From: CAIXPS01 sp034430115
GTDB lineage: Bacteria > Chloroflexota > Anaerolineae > J036 > Brachytrichaceae
Direction: 5' to 3'
Assembly: GCA_034430115.1 (NCBI GenBank)
Contig: DAOUFG010000089.1
Location: 1 to 9,795, forward strand
DNA length: 9,795 nt
The first letter of the stretch is position 1. Each line of letters opens with the position of its first letter. The notes below the pieces were generated by a model, which saw nothing but the letters and a program-made list of their open reading frames with translations, searched no databases and was not told where the DNA came from. The position numbers and the translations under genes were made by a program. Of the stretch, positions 1-8,468 are shown in pieces.

Positions 1-722
1 GCCGAAGCCCCCGGCGAGACCAGGTACATCAACGTGCCCGCCGAATCTTCGGGGATCAGCGCACGGCGGATGGGCAGCACCTCCGCCCAATGCTCGGCAT
101 AGCCGGGGTCTTCGCGCAGGTTACGCGTGTTCACCGTGGAGCCAATGCCAAGCGCATTCACCGTGATGCCATAGGGGCCCAATTCAATCGCCAGCACCTT
201 GACCATGTGGATGATCGCCGCCTTGGTGGAGCCATAGGCGGCCAACCCCGTCACGCCGGCCACGCCTGCCACGGATGAACTGAACACGATCCGCCCGCCG
301 TAGGCATCCTGCGGGTCTTGCGCATGCTGGCGCGCCATCTGCTGTGCGGCAGCCTGTGCCCCAAAGAAGCTGCCCTTAAAGTTCAGCCCAATCACCGTGT
401 CAAACGCCTCTTCGGTGTAATCCAGGAAGCGCCCAAAGCGCGTGATGCCGGCGTTGGCGACGAAGATGTCCAGCCGCCCAAAGTGGCTCACCGCCGCCTG
501 CACCAGCGCCTGGTTGTCGGCGATGCGGCTGCAATCGGCGCCAAACGCAATCGCCTGCCCACCCTCGGCCCGGATTTGCCCGGCGATTGCCTCGGCCGGG
601 GCGGCGTCCGTCGCATAGTGCACCACCACCGCCGCGCCTTCTCGCGCAAGCGCCAGCGCCATAGCAGCGCCGATCTCCTTACTGGCCCCGGTCACGATGG
701 CTACCCGTCCGCTCAAGAACAT
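1..722 (-). CDS. Short-chain dehydrogenase/reductase (SDR), C-terminus cut by window edge
   Basis: Reading the minus strand from ATG at 722 gives 240 residues of a classical SDR oxidoreductase, a cytosolic NAD(P)-dependent enzyme with a Rossmann fold. Visible signatures are the cofactor motif TGASKEIG at residues 11-18, NAG at 90-92, and a catalytic tetrad N114, S150, Y163 and K167 (YGSTK). The start is fixed by AGGAGG at 728-733, five bases before the ATG. Family length is usually 245-260 residues, so only about 10-20 residues are missing beyond position 1. Two positions depart from the usual pattern: the second glycine of TGxxxGxG is Glu16, and the NxxxPG element near 189-194 reads NALGIG, lacking the proline. 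The sequence resembles FabG or glucose-dehydrogenase-like SDRs, but the substrate cannot be deduced. It is divergent from the aconitase gene. Family assignment is secure; specificity is unknown. Confidence 0.93.
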   Translation of the reverse strand, partial: MFLSGRVAIVTGASKEIGAAMALALAREGAAVVVHYATDAAPAEAIAGQIRAEGGQAIAFGADCSRIADNQALVQAAVSHFGRLDIFVANAGITRFGRFLDYTEEAFDTVIGLNFKGSFFGAQAAAQQMARQHAQDPQDAYGGRIVFSSSVAGVAGVTGLAAYGSTKAAIIHMVKVLAIELGPYGITVNALGIGSTVNTRNLREDPGYAEHWAEVLPIRRALIPEDSAGTLMYLVSPGAS

Positions 723-741
723 GGCTTCCTCCTATGTGGCG

Positions 742-774
742 AGACCTCACAGGTCTCGAATATCTGTGAGGTCT
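742..774. repeat. Perfect 11-bp inverted repeat in the SDR leader
   Basis: The arms at 742-752 and 764-774 are exact reverse complements (core GACCTCACAG / CTGTGAGGTC) around an 11-base loop. The left arm can also pair with GGTCTC inside the loop (GAGACC at 741-746 with 752-757), giving two mutually exclusive hairpins. It lies nine bases upstream of the SDR ribosome-binding site, so it would be in the SDR 5' untranslated region or promoter. On the plus strand it is followed by TTTT, but no plus-strand gene precedes it. The motif resembles a dispersed palindrome I associate with Chloroflexota intergenic regions. It could be a mobile palindrome, an attenuator or an operator. Confidence 0.6.
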
Positions 775-782
775 TTTACTAC

Positions 783-841
783 TTCCAAGTGTCCCTACAG
801 CTTACCCTATTCTCAGCATATTTGGTTAAAATGGCTTTCAA
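783..841. promoter_or_regulatory. Divergent promoter region between SDR and aconitase
   Basis: This AT-richer stretch must drive the SDR leftwards and aconitase rightwards. On the minus strand TTGAAA (836-841) lies 15 bases from TATGCT (815-820). On the plus strand TAAAAT (827-832) is a possible -10 box with a poor -35 (TTACCC, 802-807) 19 bases away. The candidate boxes overlap, so the two promoters might compete. The matches are weak and the exact boxes are guesses. Confidence 0.25.
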
Positions 842-866
842 TTGTGAAGGGATGTGAAGGGAGACC

Positions 867-3575
<2,709 letters not shown>

Positions 3576-3580
3576 AAAGA

Positions 3581-3644
3581 AACCACAGATGAACACGGAT
3601 GAACACAGATAAAAGAGTTGGTTTATGTGTGTTCATCCGCGGTT
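3581..3644. repeat. Dispersed intergenic repeat with three decamers and an inverted copy
   Basis: Starting six bases after the aconitase stop, three 10-base units CAC(A/G)GAT(G/A)AA run in tandem at 3584-3613. An inverted, slightly diverged copy lies at 3623-3644: its reverse complement matches 3581-3602 at most positions. The whole can fold as an interrupted hairpin of about 22 bp. A GATGAACACRGAT-type repeat occurs between genes in many GC-rich bacteria, as I recall; copy number in this genome cannot be seen from one window. Confidence 0.7.
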
Positions 3645-3658
3645 AATTCAAAGCACAA

Positions 3659-3707
3659 AGAAACCCGATGTCTGCGCAGCGTACTGCGCTTAAGACATCG
3701 GGTTTCT
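3659..3707. terminator. Two-way intrinsic terminator between acnA and mazF
   Basis: Arms of 15 bp at 3659-3673 and 3693-3707 are exact reverse complements (core AAACCCGATGTCT). Inside them a second 6-bp stem GCGCAG/CTGCGC (3674-3679 and 3684-3689) carries a CGTA tetraloop, with a three-base TTA bulge on one side. Adenines precede and thymines follow the stem on both strands; the T tract is better on the minus strand (TTTCTTTG). Genes converge on it: aconitase from the left and the toxin gene from the right, the toxin stop being 12 bases away. It therefore probably ends both transcripts. Confidence 0.85.
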
Positions 3708-3718
3708 CGTTCGGGTTT

Positions 3719-4051
3719 CTACGGCGCAAACATGTGCGCCAGAGTGGTCAGGATGGCGTTCTGTATATGCGGGTCAACCTGTCCCAATCGCTTCGATAGG
3801 CGGCGTTTATCCACGGCGCGAATCTGGTCCAGCGCGATCTCACCTTGTGTCCCTTCAAACAATGATGGCACTCGCGAAGGCCAGCCTCGCACTGAGCTTG
3901 TCAGTGGGGCAACCAACACCGTGTTAATGTGCTTATTCATTTCGTCGGGCGAGATGACTACACAAGGACGTGATTTGGCAATCTCGCTTCCAATCGTGGG
4001 GTCCAGGTTGACCAGGAATACGTCAAATCTCTTGACGTCGCAGAAAGGCAT
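3719..4051 (-). CDS. mazF: MazF/PemK-family toxin, mRNA interferase
   Basis: The 110-residue product matches the MazF/PemK fold, a ribosome-independent endoribonuclease that cleaves single-stranded RNA at short motifs and stops growth when its antitoxin is lost. Family signatures are VFLVNLDPTIGSE (11-23), KSRPCVVISPDE (26-37), VLVAPLTSS (45-53), GEIALDQIRAVDKRRL and LG near the C-terminus. R28 and T51 align with the residues proposed to be catalytic in characterised MazF proteins. Length is usual for the family. The ATG at 4051 shares one base with the antitoxin stop (TGATG), giving coupled translation, and GGAAGG lies six bases upstream within the end of mazE. A TTG at 4054 could add one residue but is less likely. 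The cleavage motif cannot be predicted from sequence. It appears intact. Confidence 0.95.
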   Translation of the reverse strand: MPFCDVKRFDVFLVNLDPTIGSEIAKSRPCVVISPDEMNKHINTVLVAPLTSSVRGWPSRVPSLFEGTQGEIALDQIRAVDKRRLSKRLGQVDPHIQNAILTTLAHMFAP

Positions 4052-4296
4052 CAATTACCTTCCTCTTCAGTCAGGTCAGCGCCAAGCCATTCCAGGTCCT
4101 CTTGCATGAGTTCGGCATGCCGCCAACGCGCAGCGTTATCCCAATCGCCGCGCGGATGAGCAATCGGTCGCATGACGAGTGTGCCGTCTTTCAACTCCAG
4201 GTCTACGGCATCTGGCGAACCAATTGCCTCCAACATTTTCTTTGGGATACGCACGCCTCGCGAATTCCCAACACGTACAACAGGCACCGTAATCAT
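4051..4296 (-). CDS. mazE: MazE-type antitoxin with AbrB-like DNA-binding domain
   Basis: An 81-residue protein starting at ATG 4296. Residues 2-46 form a MazE/AbrB swapped-hairpin DNA-binding domain with the diagnostic VGNSRGVRIPKKML. The acidic tail, with DWDNAARWRHAEL and ending LTEEEGN, is typical of antitoxin segments that wrap the toxin. It should neutralise the adjacent MazF and, alone or with it, repress the operon by binding the palindrome at its own start. An upstream in-frame ATG at 4320 would add eight residues but lies between the -35 and -10 boxes, upstream of the expected transcription start, so it was rejected. No ribosome-binding site precedes 4296; initiation is probably leaderless. 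Stop and toxin start overlap by one base. Confidence 0.92.
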   Translation of the reverse strand: MITVPVVRVGNSRGVRIPKKMLEAIGSPDAVDLELKDGTLVMRPIAHPRGDWDNAARWRHAELMQEDLEWLGADLTEEEGN

Positions 4297-4312
4297 GGTT
4301 ACATTGTAACCA
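4296..4312. promoter_or_regulatory. Probable MazE/MazEF operator palindrome
   Basis: TGGTTACA-T-TGTAACCA is a perfect palindrome with 8-bp arms and a single central base. It covers the whole -10 box and the first base of the antitoxin start codon. MazE-like proteins bind palindromes in their own promoters, so repression by blocking RNA polymerase is the natural reading. Binding itself is inferred. Confidence 0.75.
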
Positions 4313-4331
4313 CACAACATGAAGGTGTCAA
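4303..4331 (-). promoter_or_regulatory. Near-consensus sigma-70 promoter of mazEF
   Basis: On the minus strand a perfect TTGACA (4331-4326) is followed after exactly 17 bases by TACAAT (4308-4303), five of six matching consensus. Six bases later comes the antitoxin ATG at 4296, so the expected +1 coincides with the A of the start codon. The -35 starts 22 bases after the cbpA stop, so the toxin-antitoxin pair can be expressed separately from cbpA. Confidence 0.85.
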
Positions 4332-4352
4332 CAGAAACGAGAGGCCCAATCG

Positions 4353-5276
4353 CTAATCCCCGCTATACCGCTTGGCGATCTTCTCCAGCGTCTTGCGATC
4401 CTCGTCGCTGATCTCACGCGGCACGGTGACCATCACGCGCAAATACAGGTCACCAAACTGGCCTTTCGCGCCCAGCTTGGGCATGCCCCGGCCACGCAAG
4501 CGAATCCGGCGGCCAGACGACGTGCCTGCCGGCACCGTCACGACCACGTTGCCGCTGAGCGTAGACACCGTCACCTCGCCGCCCAACATGGCCGTGAAAG
4601 CGTTCACCCGCACGTCGCGATACAGATCGTCGTCCTTGCGCTCATAGGTGGTGTCCGGCGCAACGTCAATCACCAGGTACAGGTCTCCGGTCTGGCCACG
4701 CGAATTACGCGGCCCCTGCCCGCGCATGCGCACCCTGGAGCCCGTCTTCACGCCGGCCGGGATACTGACCTCAATGTCCTGCTCATCCTTGCGCAACAGG
4801 CGCGTAGCGCCCTGGTAAGCCTCTTCCAGGGAAATCTGCACCGGCTGTTCCACGTCACGCGGGCGACGCGCCGATTGTGTCCTGGCCCCGGTACGCCCAC
4901 CGAACATAGCCTCGAAGAAATCGCCCAGGTCCAGGTCTTCAAAATCCACCGTGCTGGTATTGGAACCCCTGCGGAATGGGTTGCCGCCACCAGCCTGTTG
5001 AGCCCACTGGTTCCAATCATAATTGCGCGGGTCGCCGCCGGCCTGACGATACTGCTGATAGTTCGTCCCAAGCTGGTCATAGACCTTGCGCTTCTCGGGG
5101 TCGCTGAGCACATCGTTGGCCTCGTTGATCTCCTTAAAGCGCTCTTCGGCCTTTTTATCACCTTTATTGACATCAGGGTGATACTGGCGCGCCAGCTTGC
5201 GATAAGCCTTTTTGATCGCATCCGCATCTGCGTTACGATCCACGCCTAAAATCTTATAGTAATCCTTATATTCCAT
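4353..5276 (-). CDS. cbpA: CbpA-type J-domain co-chaperone (class B DnaJ/Hsp40)
   Basis: The 307-residue protein begins with a J domain (about 3-70) carrying HPD at 33-35, the motif that stimulates DnaK ATPase. A Gly/Asn/Gln-rich linker with DLGDFFEAMFGG follows (about 75-130). Two DnaJ C-terminal substrate-binding beta domains (about 143-300) follow, with VSIPAGVKTGSRVRMRGQG and VTVPAGTSSGRRIRLRGRG. No CxxCxGxG zinc repeats are present, so it is not a canonical DnaJ; length fits CbpA (about 300). It should deliver misfolded clients to DnaK in the cytoplasm. No dnaK or grpE is adjacent. The start follows GGGGAAGT. Two candidate promoters lie upstream. No terminator fits in the 21 bases between its stop and the mazEF -35 box, so its transcript probably continues through mazEF. 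Confidence 0.95.
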   Translation of the reverse strand: MEYKDYYKILGVDRNADADAIKKAYRKLARQYHPDVNKGDKKAEERFKEINEANDVLSDPEKRKVYDQLGTNYQQYRQAGGDPRNYDWNQWAQQAGGGNPFRRGSNTSTVDFEDLDLGDFFEAMFGGRTGARTQSARRPRDVEQPVQISLEEAYQGATRLLRKDEQDIEVSIPAGVKTGSRVRMRGQGPRNSRGQTGDLYLVIDVAPDTTYERKDDDLYRDVRVNAFTAMLGGEVTVSTLSGNVVVTVPAGTSSGRRIRLRGRGMPKLGAKGQFGDLYLRVMVTVPREISDEDRKTLEKIAKRYSGD

Positions 5277-5328
5277 ACTTCCCCAGTTCTCGGATGATCA
5301 CCCTTGCTCCCCTTCGAAATCCAATACT

Positions 5329-5357
5329 CTTATACTGTAAGCATAATCGAGTACCAA
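5329..5357 (-). promoter_or_regulatory. Proximal candidate promoter of cbpA
   Basis: On the minus strand TTGGTA (5357-5352) and TATAAG (5334-5329) are separated by 17 bases. The expected transcript would have a leader of about 45-50 bases before the ATG at 5276. The match is good but not perfect. Confidence 0.5.
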
Positions 5358-5386
5358 TTAAGGGAGTGTAGCGCTCTAGCATAAGC

Positions 5387-5414
5387 AATATATTAGAACA
5401 AATGCACTTGTCAA
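5387..5414 (-). promoter_or_regulatory. Distal candidate promoter of cbpA
   Basis: On the minus strand a perfect TTGACA (5414-5409) precedes TATATT (5392-5387) with 16-base spacing. It is about 25 bases from the divergent membrane-protein gene start, so polymerase bound here would lie over that gene's leader. Together with the proximal site it suggests tandem promoters; no CIRCE or HAIR heat-shock operator is visible beside either. Confidence 0.5.
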
Positions 5415-5436
5415 TTCCACTCTTTTACAAGGCATC

Positions 5437-7233
5437 ATGACAGCAGAGCCTACTTCCTCCCCGTTTAAGCGGCTGCTCCGCAATCTGGCCAACGAGCTTC
5501 GGAGCTTTTCACCCTATGAATGGGTCTTCGCCTGCACCGTGCTGCTCGTGTGCACGCAGTTCATCTTTCTGCCGCGCGACACCTTCTTCTCTCCCGACGA
5601 AGGCATGCGCATCATCGCCAGCCGCAGCTTGCGCGCCGACAGCCTCTTCACCGGCCTGATTCGCTACCAGGGTCAATGGCTGGATACACAGATGCAATTC
5701 GTGCCCTACTACCCGGCCTGGTTCAAAGTATGGCCGGGGCCACACCTGCAGTTAAACTACTCGCACATCTTGTATGGCACATTGCTCGCGCCGTTTGTGG
5801 CAGCCGGCGGCGTCAGCGGCGCACAGGTGCTCTCCATCCTGGCGAGCGCGCTGATGGGTGTGTGCACCGCCGGCGTCTTGCAGCGCGTCGCCGGGCGGGG
5901 AATCGCCACGCTGGGGGTGATCTGCGTGATGCTGACCTTGCCGTCGGCGCTGTATGCCTTCCTGGTGTGGGAACATATCCTGACCCTGGCGTTGGTTCTC
6001 CTGGCGCTGTGGTGTTTCCTGGCCTGGCAACACGCGCGGCGCCTGCCGCTCCTGATCCTGAGCGCATGCTGCCTGCTCATCACTTGCGCCCTGCGGATTG
6101 AGGCGACGTTCGTGATCGCCCCCATCCTGTTGTGGGCTCTCGTCGAGCGAGCTATTCAACCGCGCGCCCATCGCATACGGCTTCTATTAGCCGCCGGTTT
6201 AGCACTTCTAGCAATGACGGCCCTCTATGGATGGCTTGCGATCAATACACCCCAACGACTCCCTGCCCTCACCCAGACCTACAACGCACAATGGCTCCAA
6301 CGCGCAGGAAATGCGGTGCGCTATTTTGTGGCCGGCTATGGCGCCAGCGATGCCACCCTGCTCAGCCTATTGCTCGTCTCGATTGTTGGCGGGCTCGCGC
6401 TGTGGCGATGGCGCACTCATCCCACGTTCGTGAGCGCCCTGGCAGCCACCATGATGCTGCTTGGTGGCATCGTCGATATGCTCTCGCTGCTCAACGTTCC
6501 GCCGTTCAGCATCTCCAACCCCGGCCTGTTGGGAAGCGCACCGATCTTACTCGCAGTCCTCATGCCCAGTAGTGACGCATCGACCCCGTTGCGGTTTCTC
6601 AAACGCGGCGTGTTGACGACTGTCGTTGGATATGTGATCGGCGCGCTCCTGTTTACCGCGCTGGCAAACCGCGCCGCAAGCGTGATGTCGCAGACCGGCA
6701 GCACCTGGGCAAACCGTTACTTTCTGCTGCTATATCCCCTGGCAGGGCTAGCGGCACTCCAAAATATCCACACCTGGCTGAGGTCGCAACCCCGCGCCTG
6801 GGCAAAAACGCTGCTCTTTTTTGCAATCGGGGTCACGTTCACCGTGGGCGTGCTGAGCAACCTGATGGGGCTCTCACGCATTGCGGAAGATAAACGCCTC
6901 ATCAGCGCCGTTTGCAGGCCCATCTGGCAGTCGGATGTGCCGTTGATCGTGACAGATGACTGGTGGCGCGCGGAAGAATGTGCCGCAAACGCGCAACAGA
7001 CCTATCTGTTAGTTACCACTGCACAACAATTGCCCGCGCTCAACCAGACATTATGGAACAAAAACACCAGCACGTTTCTCTTTATATCGCGCGATGGGAT
7101 ATTACCTCTTCAAGTACTCCGCGATGCTTTATCCACATGCTATGCAGAAAAAATAATGGATAATATAAACGACCAACCTGGCACGGCCTTTGTCAGGATC
7201 GTCTTAAAAAAACGCCAAACGAGTTGTCCGTAG
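5437..7233 (+). CDS. Polytopic membrane protein, GT-C/ArnT-like glycosyltransferase candidate
   Basis: A 598-residue integral membrane protein. After a basic cytoplasmic N-terminus, the first membrane segment is at about 29-46. It is followed at once by FSPDEGMR (D54, E55), placed like the acidic first-loop motif of lipid-linked-sugar GT-C enzymes (GT39/GT83, ArnT). About ten more hydrophobic segments are seen near 111-124, 128-150, 155-177, 179-198, 204-222, 247-268, 308-324, 331-353, 391-410, 427-443 and 458-477. RIEA at 220-223 resembles the conserved Arg-acidic pair of this superfamily. A C-terminal soluble part (about 480-598), with a few cysteines, is probably outside the membrane. The natural role would be transfer of a sugar from a polyprenyl donor to an envelope acceptor, but substrates are unknown and a non-enzymatic role is possible. 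The ATG at 5437 has a weak AAGG upstream. A secreted-protein gene follows 30 bases later, likely in the same operon. Confidence 0.75.
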   Translation: MTAEPTSSPFKRLLRNLANELRSFSPYEWVFACTVLLVCTQFIFLPRDTFFSPDEGMRIIASRSLRADSLFTGLIRYQGQWLDTQMQFVPYYPAWFKVWPGPHLQLNYSHILYGTLLAPFVAAGGVSGAQVLSILASALMGVCTAGVLQRVAGRGIATLGVICVMLTLPSALYAFLVWEHILTLALVLLALWCFLAWQHARRLPLLILSACCLLITCALRIEATFVIAPILLWALVERAIQPRAHRIRLLLAAGLALLAMTALYGWLAINTPQRLPALTQTYNAQWLQRAGNAVRYFVAGYGASDATLLSLLLVSIVGGLALWRWRTHPTFVSALAATMMLLGGIVDMLSLLNVPPFSISNPGLLGSAPILLAVLMPSSDASTPLRFLKRGVLTTVVGYVIGALLFTALANRAASVMSQTGSTWANRYFLLLYPLAGLAALQNIHTWLRSQPRAWAKTLLFFAIGVTFTVGVLSNLMGLSRIAEDKRLISAVCRPIWQSDVPLIVTDDWWRAEECAANAQQTYLLVTTAQQLPALNQTLWNKNTSTFLFISRDGILPLQVLRDALSTCYAEKIMDNINDQPGTAFVRIVLKKRQTSCP

Positions 7234-7263
7234 TTTATTCATTCAACAGTGTGGATAGGATAT

Positions 7264-8127
7264 ATGAAACTGACCAGGCTAGTCACGCGGCTGAGCATCT
7301 TAAGTGCCCTGGTGGTAGGGCTCAGCATCGCAACCTATACGGTCGCTAAGGCGGCATTCCCTTCGCTGATGGCGGCAAGCGTTTGGGATGGTTCGCTCGC
7401 CGGCCAGATGACAGGCACCTTCTATACGAGCCAGCCTTTCACTGTCACGGCCCGCGGCGTCACCAGCACCACTAACTACTACAGCGCGACTTACGTTACC
7501 CGCCTGCACCCCACATTCGTTTTCTCACAAGTCCCCAGCGCCGTCGGGGGATATGTGAACAACCTGAGTTTACGCCCTGAATCGCGCGCGGGTGGATACG
7601 TAGAACCCCAACTGCCGGTCATCACCTGGACCGTGCAAATATCCTCCCCGGTATATTGCTACACCATCACGCCGACGGCCATCGTAACGAGTCTGACCGC
7701 CACTCAAAATTCGGTGAGCGGCTTGAACTTCACCGCGCTGTATCGCTCCACGCCTGCTACCGTCACGGCAAATTTGAATGACTTCCAACAGCTTTCGTTG
7801 AATGCAGCGCAGGCCGACAATAGCTGGTTCAAGGTTCGCTATCAGTTGCGCCGCAGTGACGGCATCACAACGCTTTCGCAACTCGTCACCCTTGGCACGC
7901 CGGTTACCTTTACGAACTTGCTAAGTGCGCCGCCCATTGACGGTTCGTGCGGCTGGACCTACACCGTGACGGTGCACACAGTCCAGGTATATGGACAGTC
8001 CGTCCACTGGCGAGTGACGCCTACAAATGGCATATCGGTGACACTGAACAACGGGAGCACCACCGCAAACGTAAGCTTCCAACCCTACCTGTACCGGGTG
8101 TACCAGCCGATGGTGCTGAAGCACTGA
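7264..8127 (+). CDS. Secreted beta-rich protein of unknown function with VYQPMVLKH tail
   Basis: I do not recognise a family. The 287-residue product opens with a signal peptide: basic MKLTRLVTR, a hydrophobic core at about 10-26, and a plausible cleavage after AKA at 28-30. The mature part is rich in Thr, Ser, Val and Tyr in alternating patterns typical of immunoglobulin-like or other beta-sandwich folds. Only two cysteines follow the signal (C132 and C229) and could form a disulphide outside the cell. It ends YRVYQPMVLKH, resembling short 'VYLPLV' tails I recall on exported Chloroflexota proteins. ATG 7264 was chosen over GTG 7249 because it gives a clean signal peptide and follows AGGA at 7257-7260, although spacing is short. 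The upstream membrane protein ends 30 bases earlier, suggesting one operon. It might be a substrate or partner of that protein; this is inference. Confidence 0.8.
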   Translation: MKLTRLVTRLSILSALVVGLSIATYTVAKAAFPSLMAASVWDGSLAGQMTGTFYTSQPFTVTARGVTSTTNYYSATYVTRLHPTFVFSQVPSAVGGYVNNLSLRPESRAGGYVEPQLPVITWTVQISSPVYCYTITPTAIVTSLTATQNSVSGLNFTALYRSTPATVTANLNDFQQLSLNAAQADNSWFKVRYQLRRSDGITTLSQLVTLGTPVTFTNLLSAPPIDGSCGWTYTVTVHTVQVYGQSVHWRVTPTNGISVTLNNGSTTANVSFQPYLYRVYQPMVLKH

Positions 8128-8131
8128 TCCG

Positions 8132-8178
8132 TGTCTAACGCCTTAGAAAGTGTTTTGAAAGGGGAAGTGCGTTGGACA
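8132..8178. repeat. Stem-loop just after the secreted-protein gene
   Basis: TGTCTAACGC (8132-8141) pairs with GCGTTGGACA (8169-8178) as a 10-bp stem with a single G-T pair and a 27-base loop. It begins four bases after the stop codon at 8127. It has no T tract, so a simple intrinsic terminator is doubtful; it is more like the start of the repeat-rich block that follows. Confidence 0.5.
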
Positions 8179-8455
8179 TTTCCCGCACGTAGCGCATCGA
8201 TAACGGCGTTGCGCCAACCTTATCCCAGAGGTGCACATCACCCGCATCGCTCGCTGCGGTGTCATTCCGAGCGCAGCGAGGAATCCTGGCCGTGCTCCGC
8301 GAGCGACATCGCTGTGGAACCGTGGCTCTATCCAACACGTGCGCCGATGACAGCTCAGATTCCTCGTGCGCCGTTGCAGCCCGGCTCGATTTTTGTCACG
8401 CGGCGCACTCGGAATGACCACCTCATCGCAGAGAAAACCGCCCTTTCAAAACGCT
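8149..8455. repeat. Possible MITE-like unit bounded by 15-base inverted ends
   Basis: AGTGTTTTGAAAGGG at 8149-8163 and CCCTTTCAAAACGCT at 8441-8455 are inverted copies matching at 14 of 15 positions. They enclose about 307 bases with no convincing gene. No flanking target duplication is seen and the similarity does not extend inwards. The unit could be a non-autonomous transposable element, or two separate copies of a dispersed motif. Confidence 0.4.
8258..8420. repeat. Dispersed 'TCATTCCGAG...GAGGAATC' inverted-repeat element
   Basis: The left arm reads TGTCATTCCGAGCGC (8260-8274) then GCGAGGAATC (8276-8285). The right arm holds GATTCCTCG (8358-8366) and CTCGGAATGACCA (8408-8420), the inverted counterparts. 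Within the right arm a nested inverted pair, GTGCGCCG and CGGCGCAC, flanks a 26-28 base spacer. The left-arm motif is a widespread bacterial intergenic repeat whose accidental translation gives CHSERSEES. Copy number here cannot be judged from one window. Confidence 0.75.
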
Positions 8456-8468
8456 ATCCTGGCGTCAG

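Noticed and set aside
742..777. Hairpin plus TTTT as an intrinsic terminator
   Set aside because: No plus-strand gene lies upstream to be terminated, and the minus-strand side reads into the SDR gene.
318..857. Plus-strand open frame opposite the SDR gene
   Set aside because: The minus strand encodes a well-matched SDR through this region; the plus frame has no recognisable motif and runs through the hairpin and promoter region.
3618..4109. Plus-strand open frame opposite mazF
   Set aside because: It crosses the terminator hairpin and is antisense to a clear MazF protein.
4051..4320. Antitoxin start at ATG 4320
   Set aside because: This ATG falls between the -35 and -10 boxes of the promoter, so the predicted transcript would not contain it.
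5277..5436. Heat-shock operator (CIRCE or HAIR) upstream of cbpA
   Set aside because: GAGTG and CTTGT/ACAAG fragments are present, but no pair matches TTAGCACTC-N9-GAGTGCTAA or CTTGAGT-N7-ACTCAAG in sequence and spacing.
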